Counted from the first letter of the stretch, positions 1 to 8,376 are shown. The stretch is DNA of 30,174 nucleotides from Alphaproteobacteria bacterium (GCA_016780695.1 JADHLK010000002.1:1-30174); one strand, 5' to 3'. Notes: a model not told the origin generated them from the letters alone. Numbers and translations are program-made.

Positions 1-79
1 GGTTTTTCAGCTAATAACGGGTCTGTCGGAGTTTACGCAAATCTTGAAGATTCCGAGTTTTGGGGGAATAGAGATCGTT

Positions 80-652
80 ATGACAGACGCGCTGAAACTG
101 AACAAACTTTTTGCCGGGGTGCTGGTTGCCGGCCTGCTGGTCATGGCTGGGATTAAGCTGGGTGACGTGCTGGTACCGCATGGCCAATTGGAAAGTAACG
201 CCTATCCGATTGAGATAGCTGATACTGGCAGCAGTGAGGCTGATGCCGCTGCCCCTGCCGGGCCGGAGCCGATTTTGGCGCTGCTGGCCAGCGCCGATCT
301 GGCGGCAGGTGAGAAATTGGCCAAGAAATGTGCAGCCTGCCATGTTTTTGAGGCAGGCGGCGCGAACAAGACCGGCCCGGCCTTGTGGAATATTATCAAT
401 GCAGAGAAGGGCAAGGTTGCCGGGTTTGGCTATTCAGCTGCGTTGAGCGCATTTGGCGGGGCCTGGGATTACACATCACTGAACCAGTTTCTCTATAAGC
501 CAAAAGCCTATATCAGCGGCACCAAGATGAATTTTGCCGGGCTGAAAAAACCGCAGGATCGAGCCAATATGATCGCCTGGATGCGGGCGATGGCCGATAC
601 GCCAGCAGCGCTGCCCAGCGAGGCTGAGATCGCCGCCGAGAATGGCAGCTAG
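80..652 (+). CDS. Membrane-anchored cytochrome c (CycM-like)
   Basis: This 190-residue protein has one N-terminal hydrophobic segment (about residues 8-30), then an Ala/Pro-rich linker and a class I cytochrome c domain. The heme attachment motif CAACH is at residues 84-88, and a likely axial methionine lies in GTKMNF near residue 150. The layout matches the membrane-bound cytochrome c552/CycM group of Alphaproteobacteria, which pass electrons from the bc1 complex to terminal oxidases on the periplasmic side. I chose the ATG at 80 because the 12 codons before it, from an in-frame start at 44, add nothing conserved and the hydrophobic anchor then sits at the N-terminus. The last 11 bases overlap the start of the phosphatase gene, so the two are probably translated together. 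Family is clear; the exact electron partner is inferred. Confidence 0.88.
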   Translation: MTDALKLNKLFAGVLVAGLLVMAGIKLGDVLVPHGQLESNAYPIEIADTGSSEADAAAPAGPEPILALLASADLAAGEKLAKKCAACHVFEAGGANKTGPALWNIINAEKGKVAGFGYSAALSAFGGAWDYTSLNQFLYKPKAYISGTKMNFAGLKKPQDRANMIAWMRAMADTPAALPSEAEIAAENGS

Positions 653-1454
653 ACCAGAATTTCTTGACAGTGAGCGGCTGGCCGGGTTTCTGGCCAGCCT
701 GCCCGCCCGGTCCCGCGCTGTTATTCTGCCATTATTCCGCTCCGGTCTGGAGCGCTTCCAAAAAGCTGACAAAACCCCCGTCACAGAGGCAGATCGCCAG
801 ACTGAACAAGTCTTGCGGCAGGCCATTTCAGAGGCCTTTCCGGGACATGCGATTTTGGGAGAGGAATTTGGCGGCACCGCCACAGATGGCTATTGCTGGG
901 TGCTGGACCCGGTCGATGGGACCCGCCCGTTTCTGGCTGGCAAACCCAGCTTTGGCAGTTTGGTGGGCCTGTGTTTGGATGGTCAGCCGATCGCCGGGCT
1001 GATCGACTTACCCGCCCTTTCAGAGAGCTATATCGGCATAATTGATCCGCATGGCCAGCCGCTGTTCAGCACTGGGCCAGATGGCACACCGCTGCAAGCC
1101 AGCAGCTGTGCAAGGCTGGCTGAGGCGCGCATCGCCACCACCTCGCCGCACGCCTTTTCAGACTCCGGCTGGCAGCAATGGCTGCGCCTGTCCGGGCTCT
1201 GTGAAAATGTGCTCTATGGAGGCGATTGTTCCAACTATGCGCTGCTGGCGGCTGGCCATCTGGATATCGTGATGGAAGACAGTCTGGCCAGCCATGATAT
1301 TATGGCATTGGTGCCGGTGCTGCTGGCCAGCGGGGCTATCGTATCGGACTGGGCGGGCAAGCCTGTAACGCTCCATAATCATAACGGCCAGCTGCTTTGC
1401 TCTGCCAATCAGGTGCTGCATGAGGCCGCGCTGGCCAGCCTGATGGCCAGCTGA
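642..1454 (+). CDS. hisN: Inositol monophosphatase family protein, HisN-type histidinol-phosphatase likely
   Basis: This 270-residue protein belongs to the Mg-dependent, lithium-sensitive phosphatase family. The metal-binding motifs are present: GEE at 73-75, DPVDGT at 89-94, and the C-terminal SHDIMALVPVL stretch with D219. The C-terminal motif, followed by GAIVSDWAGKP, resembles monofunctional histidinol-phosphatases (HisN), which remove phosphate from histidinol phosphate in histidine synthesis, more than it resembles SuhB inositol phosphatases or CysQ. That substrate call is inference from family resemblance. The gene starts inside the last codons of the cytochrome gene and is followed 20 bp later by the hydroxyacid dehydrogenase, suggesting a three-gene operon with no obvious shared pathway. 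Confidence 0.82.
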   Translation: MAARPEFLDSERLAGFLASLPARSRAVILPLFRSGLERFQKADKTPVTEADRQTEQVLRQAISEAFPGHAILGEEFGGTATDGYCWVLDPVDGTRPFLAGKPSFGSLVGLCLDGQPIAGLIDLPALSESYIGIIDPHGQPLFSTGPDGTPLQASSCARLAEARIATTSPHAFSDSGWQQWLRLSGLCENVLYGGDCSNYALLAAGHLDIVMEDSLASHDIMALVPVLLASGAIVSDWAGKPVTLHNHNGQLLCSANQVLHEAALASLMAS

Positions 1455-1474
1455 TAGCCAGAAGGGTGGCTGGC

Positions 1475-2470
1475 GTGATCATCGGCTATTATGACAAAAC
1501 CGGCGACCAGCAGATCCGGGCGCGTTGGCAGCAGCTATTGCAGACGGCCTTTGCCAGACCCAATTTAGCCAGACCCAATTTAGCCAGACCAGATTTAGCC
1601 AGACTTAATTTAGCCGGGCCTGATTTTGTTGCGCTGGACAGTGCTGCGGGCAGGCACGCTGATATTGCCCTTGTCTGGGGGCCGCCTGCCGGTCTGCTGG
1701 CCAGCTGCAAGCGCCTGCGGCTCATCATCTCGCTGGGTCAGGGGGTGGATCATATCATGCGCGATCCAGACTTGCCGGACACTGTGCCGGTTTGCCGTCT
1801 GGTGGATCCCGATATGGCGCATGCGCTGAGCCAGTGGGTCATCGCTGTGCTGCTGGATCATTTGCGCGACGGGCCTGCCTATCGTGAACAGGCAGCAGGG
1901 CGGGTTTTTCAGCAGCGCCCGCAAATCCAGACGCTGGACCTGCCGGTGGCTGTCTATGGGCTGGGGGCGATAGGCCGGGTCATCGCCGAGCGGCTGGCGG
2001 CAATCGGCTTTCAGGTTCTGGGCTGGGCCGCTTCCCAGAAATCCCTGCCCGATATTGCCTGTCATAGCGGGCCGGCCGGATGGCAGCATTGCCTGCAAAC
2101 CGCCCGCGCCCATATCTGTATCCTGCCGCTGACCAAAAAAACTGAAAATCTGTTCAATGCCAAAGCCTTTGCCCAAATGCCAAAGGCCAGCTATTTCATC
2201 AATGGCGGGCGCGGGCGGCAGCTGGTTGAAGAAGATTTGCTGGCCGCCATCCAATCCGGCCAGCTGGCCGGGGCAGCTCTGGATGTCTTTCGCACCGAGC
2301 CGCTGCCGGAGGAGCATGCGTTCTGGTTAGAGCCGCGCATCACCATCTGGCCCCATGTCGCCGCCCGCACCAACCCGGAAACCGCGTCCCGTCAGGTCAT
2401 TGCTGCGATAGAGGCGGTGTTGGATGGTCAGCTGCCGGCCAACCTTTTGGATCGGACGCGCGGCTATTAG
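1475..2470 (+). CDS. D-2-hydroxyacid dehydrogenase, GhrA-like glyoxylate/hydroxypyruvate reductase
   Basis: The protein has the NAD(P)-binding Rossmann motif GLGAIG (about residues 162-167) and the family's catalytic triad: Arg in NGGRGRQLVEED (about 246), Glu in RTEPLPEEH (about 275) and His in WPHVAARTNP (about 294). The C-terminal WPHVAARTNPETA segment is typical of the glyoxylate/hydroxypyruvate reductase A branch, which reduces 2-oxoacids to D-2-hydroxyacids in the cytoplasm. I prefer the GTG at 1475, which has AAGGG eight bases upstream; another GTG at 1466 is possible but would sit on that ribosome site. Residues 27-51 are a five-copy repeat of ARPNL encoded by a 15-bp DNA repeat, absent from ordinary family members as far as I know. 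It lies in the N-terminal substrate-domain region and keeps the frame, so the enzyme may still work. The stop codon overlaps that of the convergent aminopeptidase gene. Confidence 0.85.
   Translation: MIIGYYDKTGDQQIRARWQQLLQTAFARPNLARPNLARPDLARLNLAGPDFVALDSAAGRHADIALVWGPPAGLLASCKRLRLIISLGQGVDHIMRDPDLPDTVPVCRLVDPDMAHALSQWVIAVLLDHLRDGPAYREQAAGRVFQQRPQIQTLDLPVAVYGLGAIGRVIAERLAAIGFQVLGWAASQKSLPDIACHSGPAGWQHCLQTARAHICILPLTKKTENLFNAKAFAQMPKASYFINGGRGRQLVEEDLLAAIQSGQLAGAALDVFRTEPLPEEHAFWLEPRITIWPHVAARTNPETASRQVIAAIEAVLDGQLPANLLDRTRGY
1553..1627 (+). repeat. 15-bp tandem repeat inside the hydroxyacid dehydrogenase gene (5 units)
   Basis: Five consecutive 15-bp units start at 1553, 1568, 1583, 1598 and 1613. 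The first two are identical (GCCAGACCCAATTTA); the third and fourth differ at a few positions and the fifth is more degenerate. They are in frame and encode ARPNL, ARPNL, ARPDL, ARLNL and AGPDF. The identity of the first two copies suggests recent expansion by slippage. Confidence 0.93.
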
Positions 2471-3846
2471 CCAGCCATTTCGCTGATCAGCCCGTAAACT
2501 GCGCGCAGCCCCATCGCCTCACCGCCTTTTGGCCGCCCGGGTCGGGCTGACAGATTCCAGCCCATCACATCCAGATGCAGCCAGTTCATCTGTTTGCCAA
2601 CAAAGCGGCGCAAAAACAGGGCCGCGGTGATCGCCCCGCCATAGCCAGAGGAGCCGGTGCTGGACAATGCTGCCTGCCCGGCATCCAAGAAACGCTCATA
2701 GGGATCAAATAAGGGCAGCTGCCAGACCGGGTCTGCCCAGCTCTCAGAAACCTGCATCAGCTGGGCTGCTGTCTGGCTGTCATTGGCAAACAGGGCCGGG
2801 CATTCTGTGCCAAGTGCCACCCGTGCCGCCCCGGTCAGCGTGGCAAAATCAACCAGCAAATCGGGCTTTTCCTGCACCGCCAGATGCAAGGCATCCGCCA
2901 GCAACAAGCGCCCTTCTGCATCGGTATTGCCCACCTCTACCAAAAGACCTGCTGCGGTATCGATCACATCAAGCGGGCGCATGGACCGCTCAGAGATAGC
3001 ATTTTCTGCTGCCGGAACCAGCACCCGCAGCTGCACTTGCAGCCCGGCCGCCATGATCGCCTCTGCCAGCCCCAGCACATGGGCAGCCCCGCCCATATCC
3101 TTTTTCATCAGCTCCATAGCCCGTGATGGTTTGATATCCAGACCGCCTGAATCGAACGTTACCCCCTTGCCGACCAGCGTGATCAGCGGCCCCTTCTTGC
3201 CCCAGCGCATATCCATCAGCCGCGGCGGGATTTCAGCAGACCGGCCCACCACATGAATGGCCGGACAGCCGCTTTCCAGCTGCTTGCCGGACAGGGTTTT
3301 GAGCTGCGCACCATAGCGGCTGGCCAAATCCGCACAGGCCTGCTGCAAATCAGCCGGGGTCATCTTGTTTGCCGGCATATTAATCAAATCGCGGCATAGC
3401 CGGGTTCCGGCCAGAAGCGGACCCAGAGCTTGCGAAACCGGGCTGGCCAGCAGCTGCGCCGCCAGTGGCTCCGGCTGTTTTGCCGGACGCAAATCAAAAT
3501 GATACTGGGCCAGTCCCCAGCCCAGCATCAGCATCTCCTCCAGCTTTGCCGCCCGGCCATGCAGAACCGGCTGCCAGCTGCCAGGCGGACAGGATTTTGC
3601 CGCCGCCGCCATTTGCCAAACCGGCTCATCGGTCAGAATAAGCACCGCCGCCGCCAGCTGGCCGGTGCTGTCCGGCAAGCCAGCCAGCTGCCCGGCCTTT
3701 GCCTGAAAGCCTGAGCTGTCCAGCCAGCTGCGCGCCGGGGGCTCAGCTTGGGCCAGCCAGTCCGGCCACTCCTCTTTTGGCACAATATGCAAGGGGCGGG
3801 CAGACTCTGCCTTGATAAAACCGTCTGGTTGCTGAGCTTGTGTCAT
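2467..3846 (-). CDS. Leucyl aminopeptidase family protein (peptidase family M17)
   Basis: This 459-residue cytosolic metallopeptidase removes N-terminal amino acids from peptides. The M17 dinuclear-metal site is intact: K227 and D232 in GKGVTFDSGG, the active-site Lys at 239, D250 in KKDMGGAA, and D309/E311 with catalytic R313 in NTDAEGRLLLAD. The N-terminal domain (residues 1-150) is poorly conserved, as is usual for the short alphaproteobacterial form, which is somewhat smaller than E. coli PepA. The start ATG at 3844-3846 has GGAAAAAAAAG just upstream. It lies 31 bp downstream of the MATE gene on the same strand, so co-transcription is likely. Its 3' end overlaps that of the hydroxyacid dehydrogenase by four bases. 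Confidence 0.92.
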   Translation of the reverse strand: MTQAQQPDGFIKAESARPLHIVPKEEWPDWLAQAEPPARSWLDSSGFQAKAGQLAGLPDSTGQLAAAVLILTDEPVWQMAAAAKSCPPGSWQPVLHGRAAKLEEMLMLGWGLAQYHFDLRPAKQPEPLAAQLLASPVSQALGPLLAGTRLCRDLINMPANKMTPADLQQACADLASRYGAQLKTLSGKQLESGCPAIHVVGRSAEIPPRLMDMRWGKKGPLITLVGKGVTFDSGGLDIKPSRAMELMKKDMGGAAHVLGLAEAIMAAGLQVQLRVLVPAAENAISERSMRPLDVIDTAAGLLVEVGNTDAEGRLLLADALHLAVQEKPDLLVDFATLTGAARVALGTECPALFANDSQTAAQLMQVSESWADPVWQLPLFDPYERFLDAGQAALSSTGSSGYGGAITAALFLRRFVGKQMNWLHLDVMGWNLSARPGRPKGGEAMGLRAVYGLISEMAG

Positions 3847-3877
3847 CTTTTTTTCCGTTTCCCGGCTCTGCTATGCC

Positions 3878-5203
3878 TTATCCAGCCAGCGCCCGCACCC
3901 GGCCCAACAAGCCGAGCAGCACCAGCCCACGCATCACCAAATAAAGATTAAAGCTGGCCAACAGCCCGTCAAGGCTGTCCATGCCGATTATCCAGAGCAG
4001 CCCGGCAAAAAACAGCACTGAGGCGATCATCGCATCGCGCATCTCACGGCCCAGAGCTGCCCCGACAAAAATCCCATCCATCTGAAAAGCCAGAAAAGAG
4101 GCCAGCGGCAGCACCGCCGCCCAAAGCCAGACCTGATGGGTTGCCTCCTGCAGCAGCGGCTGGCTGGTCAGCAGCGGGATTATCCAGCCCGCGCCGGTCA
4201 CAATAATAAGGGTCATGAACAGGCCCGCCGCCGCCGCCAGCCAGCAGCTGCGCCAGACTACAAGATTCAGCATCCGGCGATCACGCTGGCCTATCGCGGA
4301 CCCGGCCAGCGCCTCACCGGCATGGGCAAACCCATCCAGCCCGAAAGCAATCAGGCTGAACAGCACCAGAACAATCTTCATCGCCCCCAGCTCTGCCACT
4401 CCCTGGGCTGCCGCAGCATGGACAAGGACCGCCTCAGCCAGCAACAGCAGCATGGTTCGAACAGTAATATCGCGCCCGACCAGCAAAAACCCGGTCCAGC
4501 CTGCACCGGCAAACAAGCCGGGCAGACGCAAGGTGAAGCGCAGGCCAAAACGGGCGGCCAAATGCCGCCGCACCAGAAATACCGTCAGCACCAGCCCCAA
4601 CCATTGTGCGCCCGCCGAGGCCAGAGCCACCCCCTCAATCTGGGTATCAAGGCCGAATACCAGCCAGAAATTCAACCCGATATTAGCCAGATTGACAAAA
4701 ACCAGCTGCAGCATGGCCAGCCGCATGGCCTGCACCCCGTAGAGCCAGCCCAGCAAAACCATATTTGCCAATGCTGCCGGAGCTGCCAGAATCCGCCAGC
4801 GGACATAGCTATCCATATGTGCCTCAACCGCTTGGTCAGCGCTGAAAATACCCACCGCCGCCAAAATCAGCAGCGGGGCGAGCAGAATTAACGCACCGCC
4901 CAGCCCGGCCGCCAGCATCAATGATCTGGCCAGGATCAGCTGCAGCCCCCTGGTATCCCGGCTGCCATAGCATTGCGCCACAAAACCCGTTGTTCCCATG
5001 CGCAGGAAGCCAAAGCCCATATAAAAGAAATTGAATAACAGGCTGCCCAGCGCGACCCCGCCAACCAGAGCCGGATCGGACAGATGCCCCATCATCGCCA
5101 CATCTGTGGCCCCAACCAGAGGCATCGTCATATTGGACAGCATAATCGGCCAGCTAAGCTGCCAGATACGCTGCCATGAGCTGCTATCCTGAGATCTGTC
5201 CAT
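3878..5203 (-). CDS. MATE family efflux transporter (DinF-like)
   Basis: A 441-residue polytopic inner-membrane protein with about twelve hydrophobic helices in two homologous halves. The N-terminal WPIMLSNMTMPLVGATDVAMMGHL and the following GVALGSLLFNF are characteristic of the DinF branch of the MATE family, which exports drugs or other small molecules in exchange for Na+ or H+. The second half begins near FLLVGRDITVRTMLLLLAEA, also a DinF-type signature. The substrate cannot be predicted. The start at 5203 has AAGGG about eleven bases upstream. It probably forms a two-gene transcript with the downstream aminopeptidase gene. The 5' side faces the repeat-bearing spacer and the divergent glycosyltransferase gene. 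Confidence 0.9.
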   Translation of the reverse strand: MDRSQDSSSWQRIWQLSWPIMLSNMTMPLVGATDVAMMGHLSDPALVGGVALGSLLFNFFYMGFGFLRMGTTGFVAQCYGSRDTRGLQLILARSLMLAAGLGGALILLAPLLILAAVGIFSADQAVEAHMDSYVRWRILAAPAALANMVLLGWLYGVQAMRLAMLQLVFVNLANIGLNFWLVFGLDTQIEGVALASAGAQWLGLVLTVFLVRRHLAARFGLRFTLRLPGLFAGAGWTGFLLVGRDITVRTMLLLLAEAVLVHAAAAQGVAELGAMKIVLVLFSLIAFGLDGFAHAGEALAGSAIGQRDRRMLNLVVWRSCWLAAAAGLFMTLIIVTGAGWIIPLLTSQPLLQEATHQVWLWAAVLPLASFLAFQMDGIFVGAALGREMRDAMIASVLFFAGLLWIIGMDSLDGLLASFNLYLVMRGLVLLGLLGRVRALAG

Positions 5204-5319
5204 GCGCTATATTTACCCTTTTGATCACTGGCTGGCGACCCGCTTTTGACAGTGGAAAAAAAAAGCCTGATCCGCTACAAACAAAAGGCCGGTTCGGCCC
5301 GGTGCCGGAGAGCAACCCC

Positions 5320-5420
5320 GGCTATACGGAAACTGGCTATTCGGAAACTGGCTATACAGAAACTGGCTATACAGAAACTGGCCATACAGAAACTGGCCAT
5401 ACCGCATCTGGCTATACAGG
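5320..5420. repeat. 15-bp tandem repeat in the MATE/glycosyltransferase spacer (6 units plus a partial)
   Basis: Units start at 5320, 5335, 5350, 5365, 5380 and 5395, with a partial copy from 5410. The consensus is GGCTATACAGAAACT; two central copies are identical and the outer copies drift by 1-4 bases. The array ends three bases before the AGGAG ribosome site of the glycosyltransferase gene. An open frame runs through it (encoding KLAIQ-like repeats), but I infer it lies in the 5' untranslated leader because a GTG start with a good ribosome site follows. The whole 228-bp spacer 5204-5431 holds no other gene I can support. Confidence 0.92.
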
Positions 5421-5431
5421 ATAGGAGCAGC

Positions 5432-7201
5432 GTGACAACGGGCCCGAAATCAAACTGGCTGCAAGCCGGGTTCAGCTGGCCTGTTGGCGCAGAATGGCTG
5501 AAGATGCTGCTGCTGAAACGGCGCGGATTCGGCCTGTTGCTGTTGCTGCTTGGCCTGCTGCTGCTGACCAGCCAGCAGCTGCTGCCGGTGATTGATCGGG
5601 ATGAGGCCCGCTTTGCCCAGGCCAGCAGACAGATGGCGGAAACAGGCGATATTATCATCATCCGCTTTCAGGATGAATGGCGGGCCAAGAAACCGGTCGG
5701 TATCTATTGGCTGCAAGCCGCCTCTGCCAGCCTGTTCAGTCTCGATAATATTGCCGCCTACCGCCTGCCCAGCCTGCTCGGTTTTCTGGCCAGCCTGTTT
5801 CTGGTCTGGCATTTTGTCCGCAGCCTCTGGCCGGATGCGCCGCGCAGCCAGCAGATGATTTCCATGCTGGGGCTGGCCTCCGGCTTGCTGATACTGGCTG
5901 AGGCACATCTGGCAAAAACCGATTCCGTGCTGCTGGCGGTCTGCCTGTTCCAGCAATTCATGCTCTGGCGCATCTGGCGCGACCGCCATCTGGCAGATCG
6001 CCGCCCGCATTGGGCCAGCTTTTGGGCAGCGATGGGGATTGGCATCCTGATCAAGGGGCCGGTTGCCCCGATGCTGGCCGGGCTGACCATTGCCGGGTTG
6101 CTGCTGTCCGGATTTGCCCTGTCTGAGCGCAAGACAGGCTGGCTGCGGCATCTGGCCTTTTGGCGTGGGCTTGGCGTTGTGCTGATCATCGCCGGGCCCT
6201 GGGCATTGGCGGTATCGCTGGCCACCGACGGGGCGTTTCTCGGAATCGCCATTGGCGAGGATTTGCTGCCCAAGCTGGCCAGCGGACAGGAATCGCACGG
6301 CGCGCCGCCGGGCAGCTATCTGGTGCTTTTCTGGCTGCTGGTCTTTCCGGCCAGCCTGTTGCTGACCGGCCTGCTGCGTCTTGATCGCAGCTTTTTGGCC
6401 AGTGATGCGGGGCGTTTCTGTCTGGCCTGGCTGGTCGGATACTGGCTGCTGGCTGAGGTGATACCCACCAAATTGCCGCATTATATCTTGCCGGTTCTGC
6501 CAGCTCTTATCCTGCTCAGCACAGCTGGCTGGCAAGTGCCGTCCCTCCCGTCAGGCTGGCGCTATGGGGCCAGTTTGGCGATTGCCGCGCTGAGCCTGCT
6601 GGGCGGAGCGGTTTTGCTGGGCGGATTAGGTTGGGCAGCCGCGATGCTGGGCGGGGCCAGCGGGGCGATTGCCTTTGTCGCAGTTCTGGCAGCTGGCCTG
6701 CTTTTTTGCTGGATAGGCTGGCAGGCTTACCAGCTGCTCTGGGCTGACCGGGACAGCAAAACATCACCAGCCGACTGGCGGCTTGCGAAAATCCTGCTGG
6801 CGGGTATTTTGTTCAATTGGCTGGCCATAGGCGGTGTGATCGCGCATCTGGACAGGCTGCATCTGGCTGACCGGGTCGCTGAGCAGCTGGCGGCTGAGAA
6901 AAACCCGGCCACCGCATTGGGGCTGGCTGGCTGGCATGAACCATCGGCGGTTTTCCGGCTGGGCCGCGACACGCTGTTGCTGGATGGGCGCGAGGCTGCT
7001 CTGCTGCTGGCCGAAGCCCCGGCCGCCTATCTGGTAATAGAATCCCGCCAGATGGCCGGGTTTCAACAAGCTGCCCGCCAGCTGGGGCTGCAATTCGAAG
7101 AATTTGGTGTGATAGAGGGGGTGAACCTGTCCCGATGGCAGCCAGCCCGTCTGACCCTTATCCGGCACAGCGGATTTGACGCAAGCAGAACAAACAGATA
7201 A
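5432..7201 (+). CDS. ArnT-like glycosyltransferase (GT-C fold, PMT family)
   Basis: An integral membrane enzyme of 589 residues from the chosen GTG. The GT-C signature DRDEARFAQ is at residues 55-63, followed by FQDEWRAKKPVGIYWLQ, typical of family 83/39 enzymes that take a sugar from a polyprenyl-phosphate carrier and add it to lipid A or another periplasmic acceptor. About ten hydrophobic helices follow, including the conserved KLPHYILPVLPALILL segment, and then a soluble C-terminal domain. I chose GTG at 5432 because AGGAG lies four bases before it. An upstream in-frame ATG at 5246 would add 62 residues made mostly of the KLAIQ repeat. It is followed by a DPM1-like transferase and a LAB_N protein, consistent with one envelope-glycosylation operon. 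The sugar and acceptor are unknown. Confidence 0.87.
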   Translation: MTTGPKSNWLQAGFSWPVGAEWLKMLLLKRRGFGLLLLLLGLLLLTSQQLLPVIDRDEARFAQASRQMAETGDIIIIRFQDEWRAKKPVGIYWLQAASASLFSLDNIAAYRLPSLLGFLASLFLVWHFVRSLWPDAPRSQQMISMLGLASGLLILAEAHLAKTDSVLLAVCLFQQFMLWRIWRDRHLADRRPHWASFWAAMGIGILIKGPVAPMLAGLTIAGLLLSGFALSERKTGWLRHLAFWRGLGVVLIIAGPWALAVSLATDGAFLGIAIGEDLLPKLASGQESHGAPPGSYLVLFWLLVFPASLLLTGLLRLDRSFLASDAGRFCLAWLVGYWLLAEVIPTKLPHYILPVLPALILLSTAGWQVPSLPSGWRYGASLAIAALSLLGGAVLLGGLGWAAAMLGGASGAIAFVAVLAAGLLFCWIGWQAYQLLWADRDSKTSPADWRLAKILLAGILFNWLAIGGVIAHLDRLHLADRVAEQLAAEKNPATALGLAGWHEPSAVFRLGRDTLLLDGREAALLLAEAPAAYLVIESRQMAGFQQAARQLGLQFEEFGVIEGVNLSRWQPARLTLIRHSGFDASRTNR

Positions 7202-7261
7202 AAAACGGAAGACAGACCGATGAGAGATGGCTGTTTTAATTGCTTTTCAAAGGAATGATAT

Positions 7262-8002
7262 ATGCCCGTTCAGCCGGATATTTCTGTTCTTGTCCCGGTA
7301 ATGAATGAGGCTGGTAATATCCGCCCGCTGATTGATGAAATATCGGCTGTTCTGGCTGGGCGGGCGCATGAGATTATCTATATCAATGATGGCTCTGATG
7401 ACGCCGGGTCCGCCGAATTGGCGGCCGCGCTGGAGGAGGTCCCGGCCCTGCGGGTGCTGGAGCATGAACGCCGTTGCGGCCAGTCAGCCGCCTTGCGCAG
7501 TGGCCTGCAAATCGCAACGGCCCCGCTGATAGCGGTGCTGGATGGGGATGGCCAGAATGTGCCAGATGATCTGCTCAAGCTGGAGGCCGCCCTCTTGGAA
7601 GCTGCCCCGGCACGCGGCATGGCAGGCGGTGTGCGGGTTGGCAGAAAGGATGGGGCTAATCGGCGCTGGGCCTCAATTCTAGCCAGATGGGTCAGGCGTT
7701 CGGTCCTGCAGGACAGCCATCCTGATTCCGGTTGCGGGATAAAGATTCTGCATCGTGATATTTTCCTCAGCCTGCCCTATTTCAACCATATGCACCGGTT
7801 TATGCCGACGCTGGTTGCCCGCGAGGGCGGTATTGTGCTGGCCGTGCCGGTCAGCCACCGGGCGCGCAGCATGGGCCAGTCAAAATATGGTATTCTGGAT
7901 CGGCTGCTGGCCGGTATGGCTGATTTGCTGGGGGTCATCTGGCTGCTGCGCAGAACCGCCCGGCCCGGCAAGGTTGTTGAACTCACCAGACGGGGGCACT
8001 GA
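7262..8002 (+). CDS. Glycosyltransferase family 2, DPM1-like polyprenyl-phosphate sugar transferase
   Basis: The 246-residue protein has a GT-A nucleotide-sugar fold: SVLVPVMNEAGNI at 8-20, INDGSDD at 41-47 and the metal-binding DGDGQNVPDD at 94-103. A later QDSHPDSGCGIKILHRD stretch and HRARSMGQSKYG are typical of dolichyl-phosphate-mannose-synthase-like enzymes. These move a sugar from a nucleotide donor to undecaprenyl phosphate on the cytoplasmic face. It has a good ribosome site (AAAGGA, seven bases before ATG). It likely makes the lipid-linked donor used by the ArnT-like enzyme encoded just upstream. Its stop shares one base with the start of the LAB_N gene. The sugar is not predictable from sequence. 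Confidence 0.88.
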   Translation: MPVQPDISVLVPVMNEAGNIRPLIDEISAVLAGRAHEIIYINDGSDDAGSAELAAALEEVPALRVLEHERRCGQSAALRSGLQIATAPLIAVLDGDGQNVPDDLLKLEAALLEAAPARGMAGGVRVGRKDGANRRWASILARWVRRSVLQDSHPDSGCGIKILHRDIFLSLPYFNHMHRFMPTLVAREGGIVLAVPVSHRARSMGQSKYGILDRLLAGMADLLGVIWLLRRTARPGKVVELTRRGH

Positions 8003-8376
8003 TGTTGGCAGGCTTATCAGAAGCAATCGGATCCGGGGCGTTGGCGATTGGCCAGCTCTTGTATTTCCTGTTGCCGTTTTTGCCGGAAAGCATTTCGACG
8101 CGGCCGGAAACGCTGATGATCCTTGTCGGATTTGGCGGGCAGGGGCTGTTTGCCATGCGCTTTATTGTGCAATGGCTGAAATCAGAAGGGGAGCGCCGGT
8201 CGGTTATCCCTCTGGCCTTTTGGTATTTTTCCATTGGTGGCGGGCTGGTGCTGTTGCTTTATGCGCTCTGGCGGCAAGACCCGGTGATCATTTGTGGCCA
8301 GGGGCTAGGCTTATTGATCTATGCGCGCAATCTCTATTTCATCTATCGCAAGCCAGCCGAGCAAAAAACAGACTAG
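8002..8376 (+). CDS. LAB_N domain membrane protein (lipid-A-disaccharide synthase N-terminal-like)
   Basis: A 124-residue protein with three hydrophobic helices matching the small LAB_N family, named after the N-terminal domain found on some lipid-A-disaccharide synthases. Recognisable features are GFGGQGLFAMRFIVQWLKSE, RRSVIPLAFWYFSI and GQGLGLLIYARNLYF, the last typical of the C-terminal helix. Members often neighbour a DPM1-like GT2 and an ArnT-like enzyme, as here, which suggests a shared job in lipid glycosylation, perhaps carrier movement across the membrane. That role is inference. The ATG overlaps the preceding stop by one base (TGATG), so translation is coupled. Confidence 0.87.
   Translation: MLAGLSEAIGSGALAIGQLLYFLLPFLPESISTRPETLMILVGFGGQGLFAMRFIVQWLKSEGERRSVIPLAFWYFSIGGGLVLLLYALWRQDPVIICGQGLGLLIYARNLYFIYRKPAEQKTD

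Noticed and set aside
1553..1627. True pentapeptide-repeat domain (A(D/N)LxX beta-helix)
   Set aside because: The repeat loosely fits the consensus but has only five copies, far too few for the right-handed beta-helix, and sits inside an unrelated enzyme.
5320..5420. CRISPR array
   Set aside because: The 15-bp units are contiguous with no unique spacers, and no cas genes are present.
5246..5431. 62-residue N-terminal extension of the ArnT-like protein made of KLAIQ repeats
   Set aside because: A GTG with a well-placed AGGAG follows the repeats, and family members begin near there. I keep the alternative only as a finding about the repeat.
5450..6535. Long 361-codon minus-strand open frame opposite the ArnT-like gene
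   Set aside because: It is a Gln/Pro-rich shadow of a GC-biased coding region, has no recognisable domain, and lies wholly antisense to a well-supported gene.
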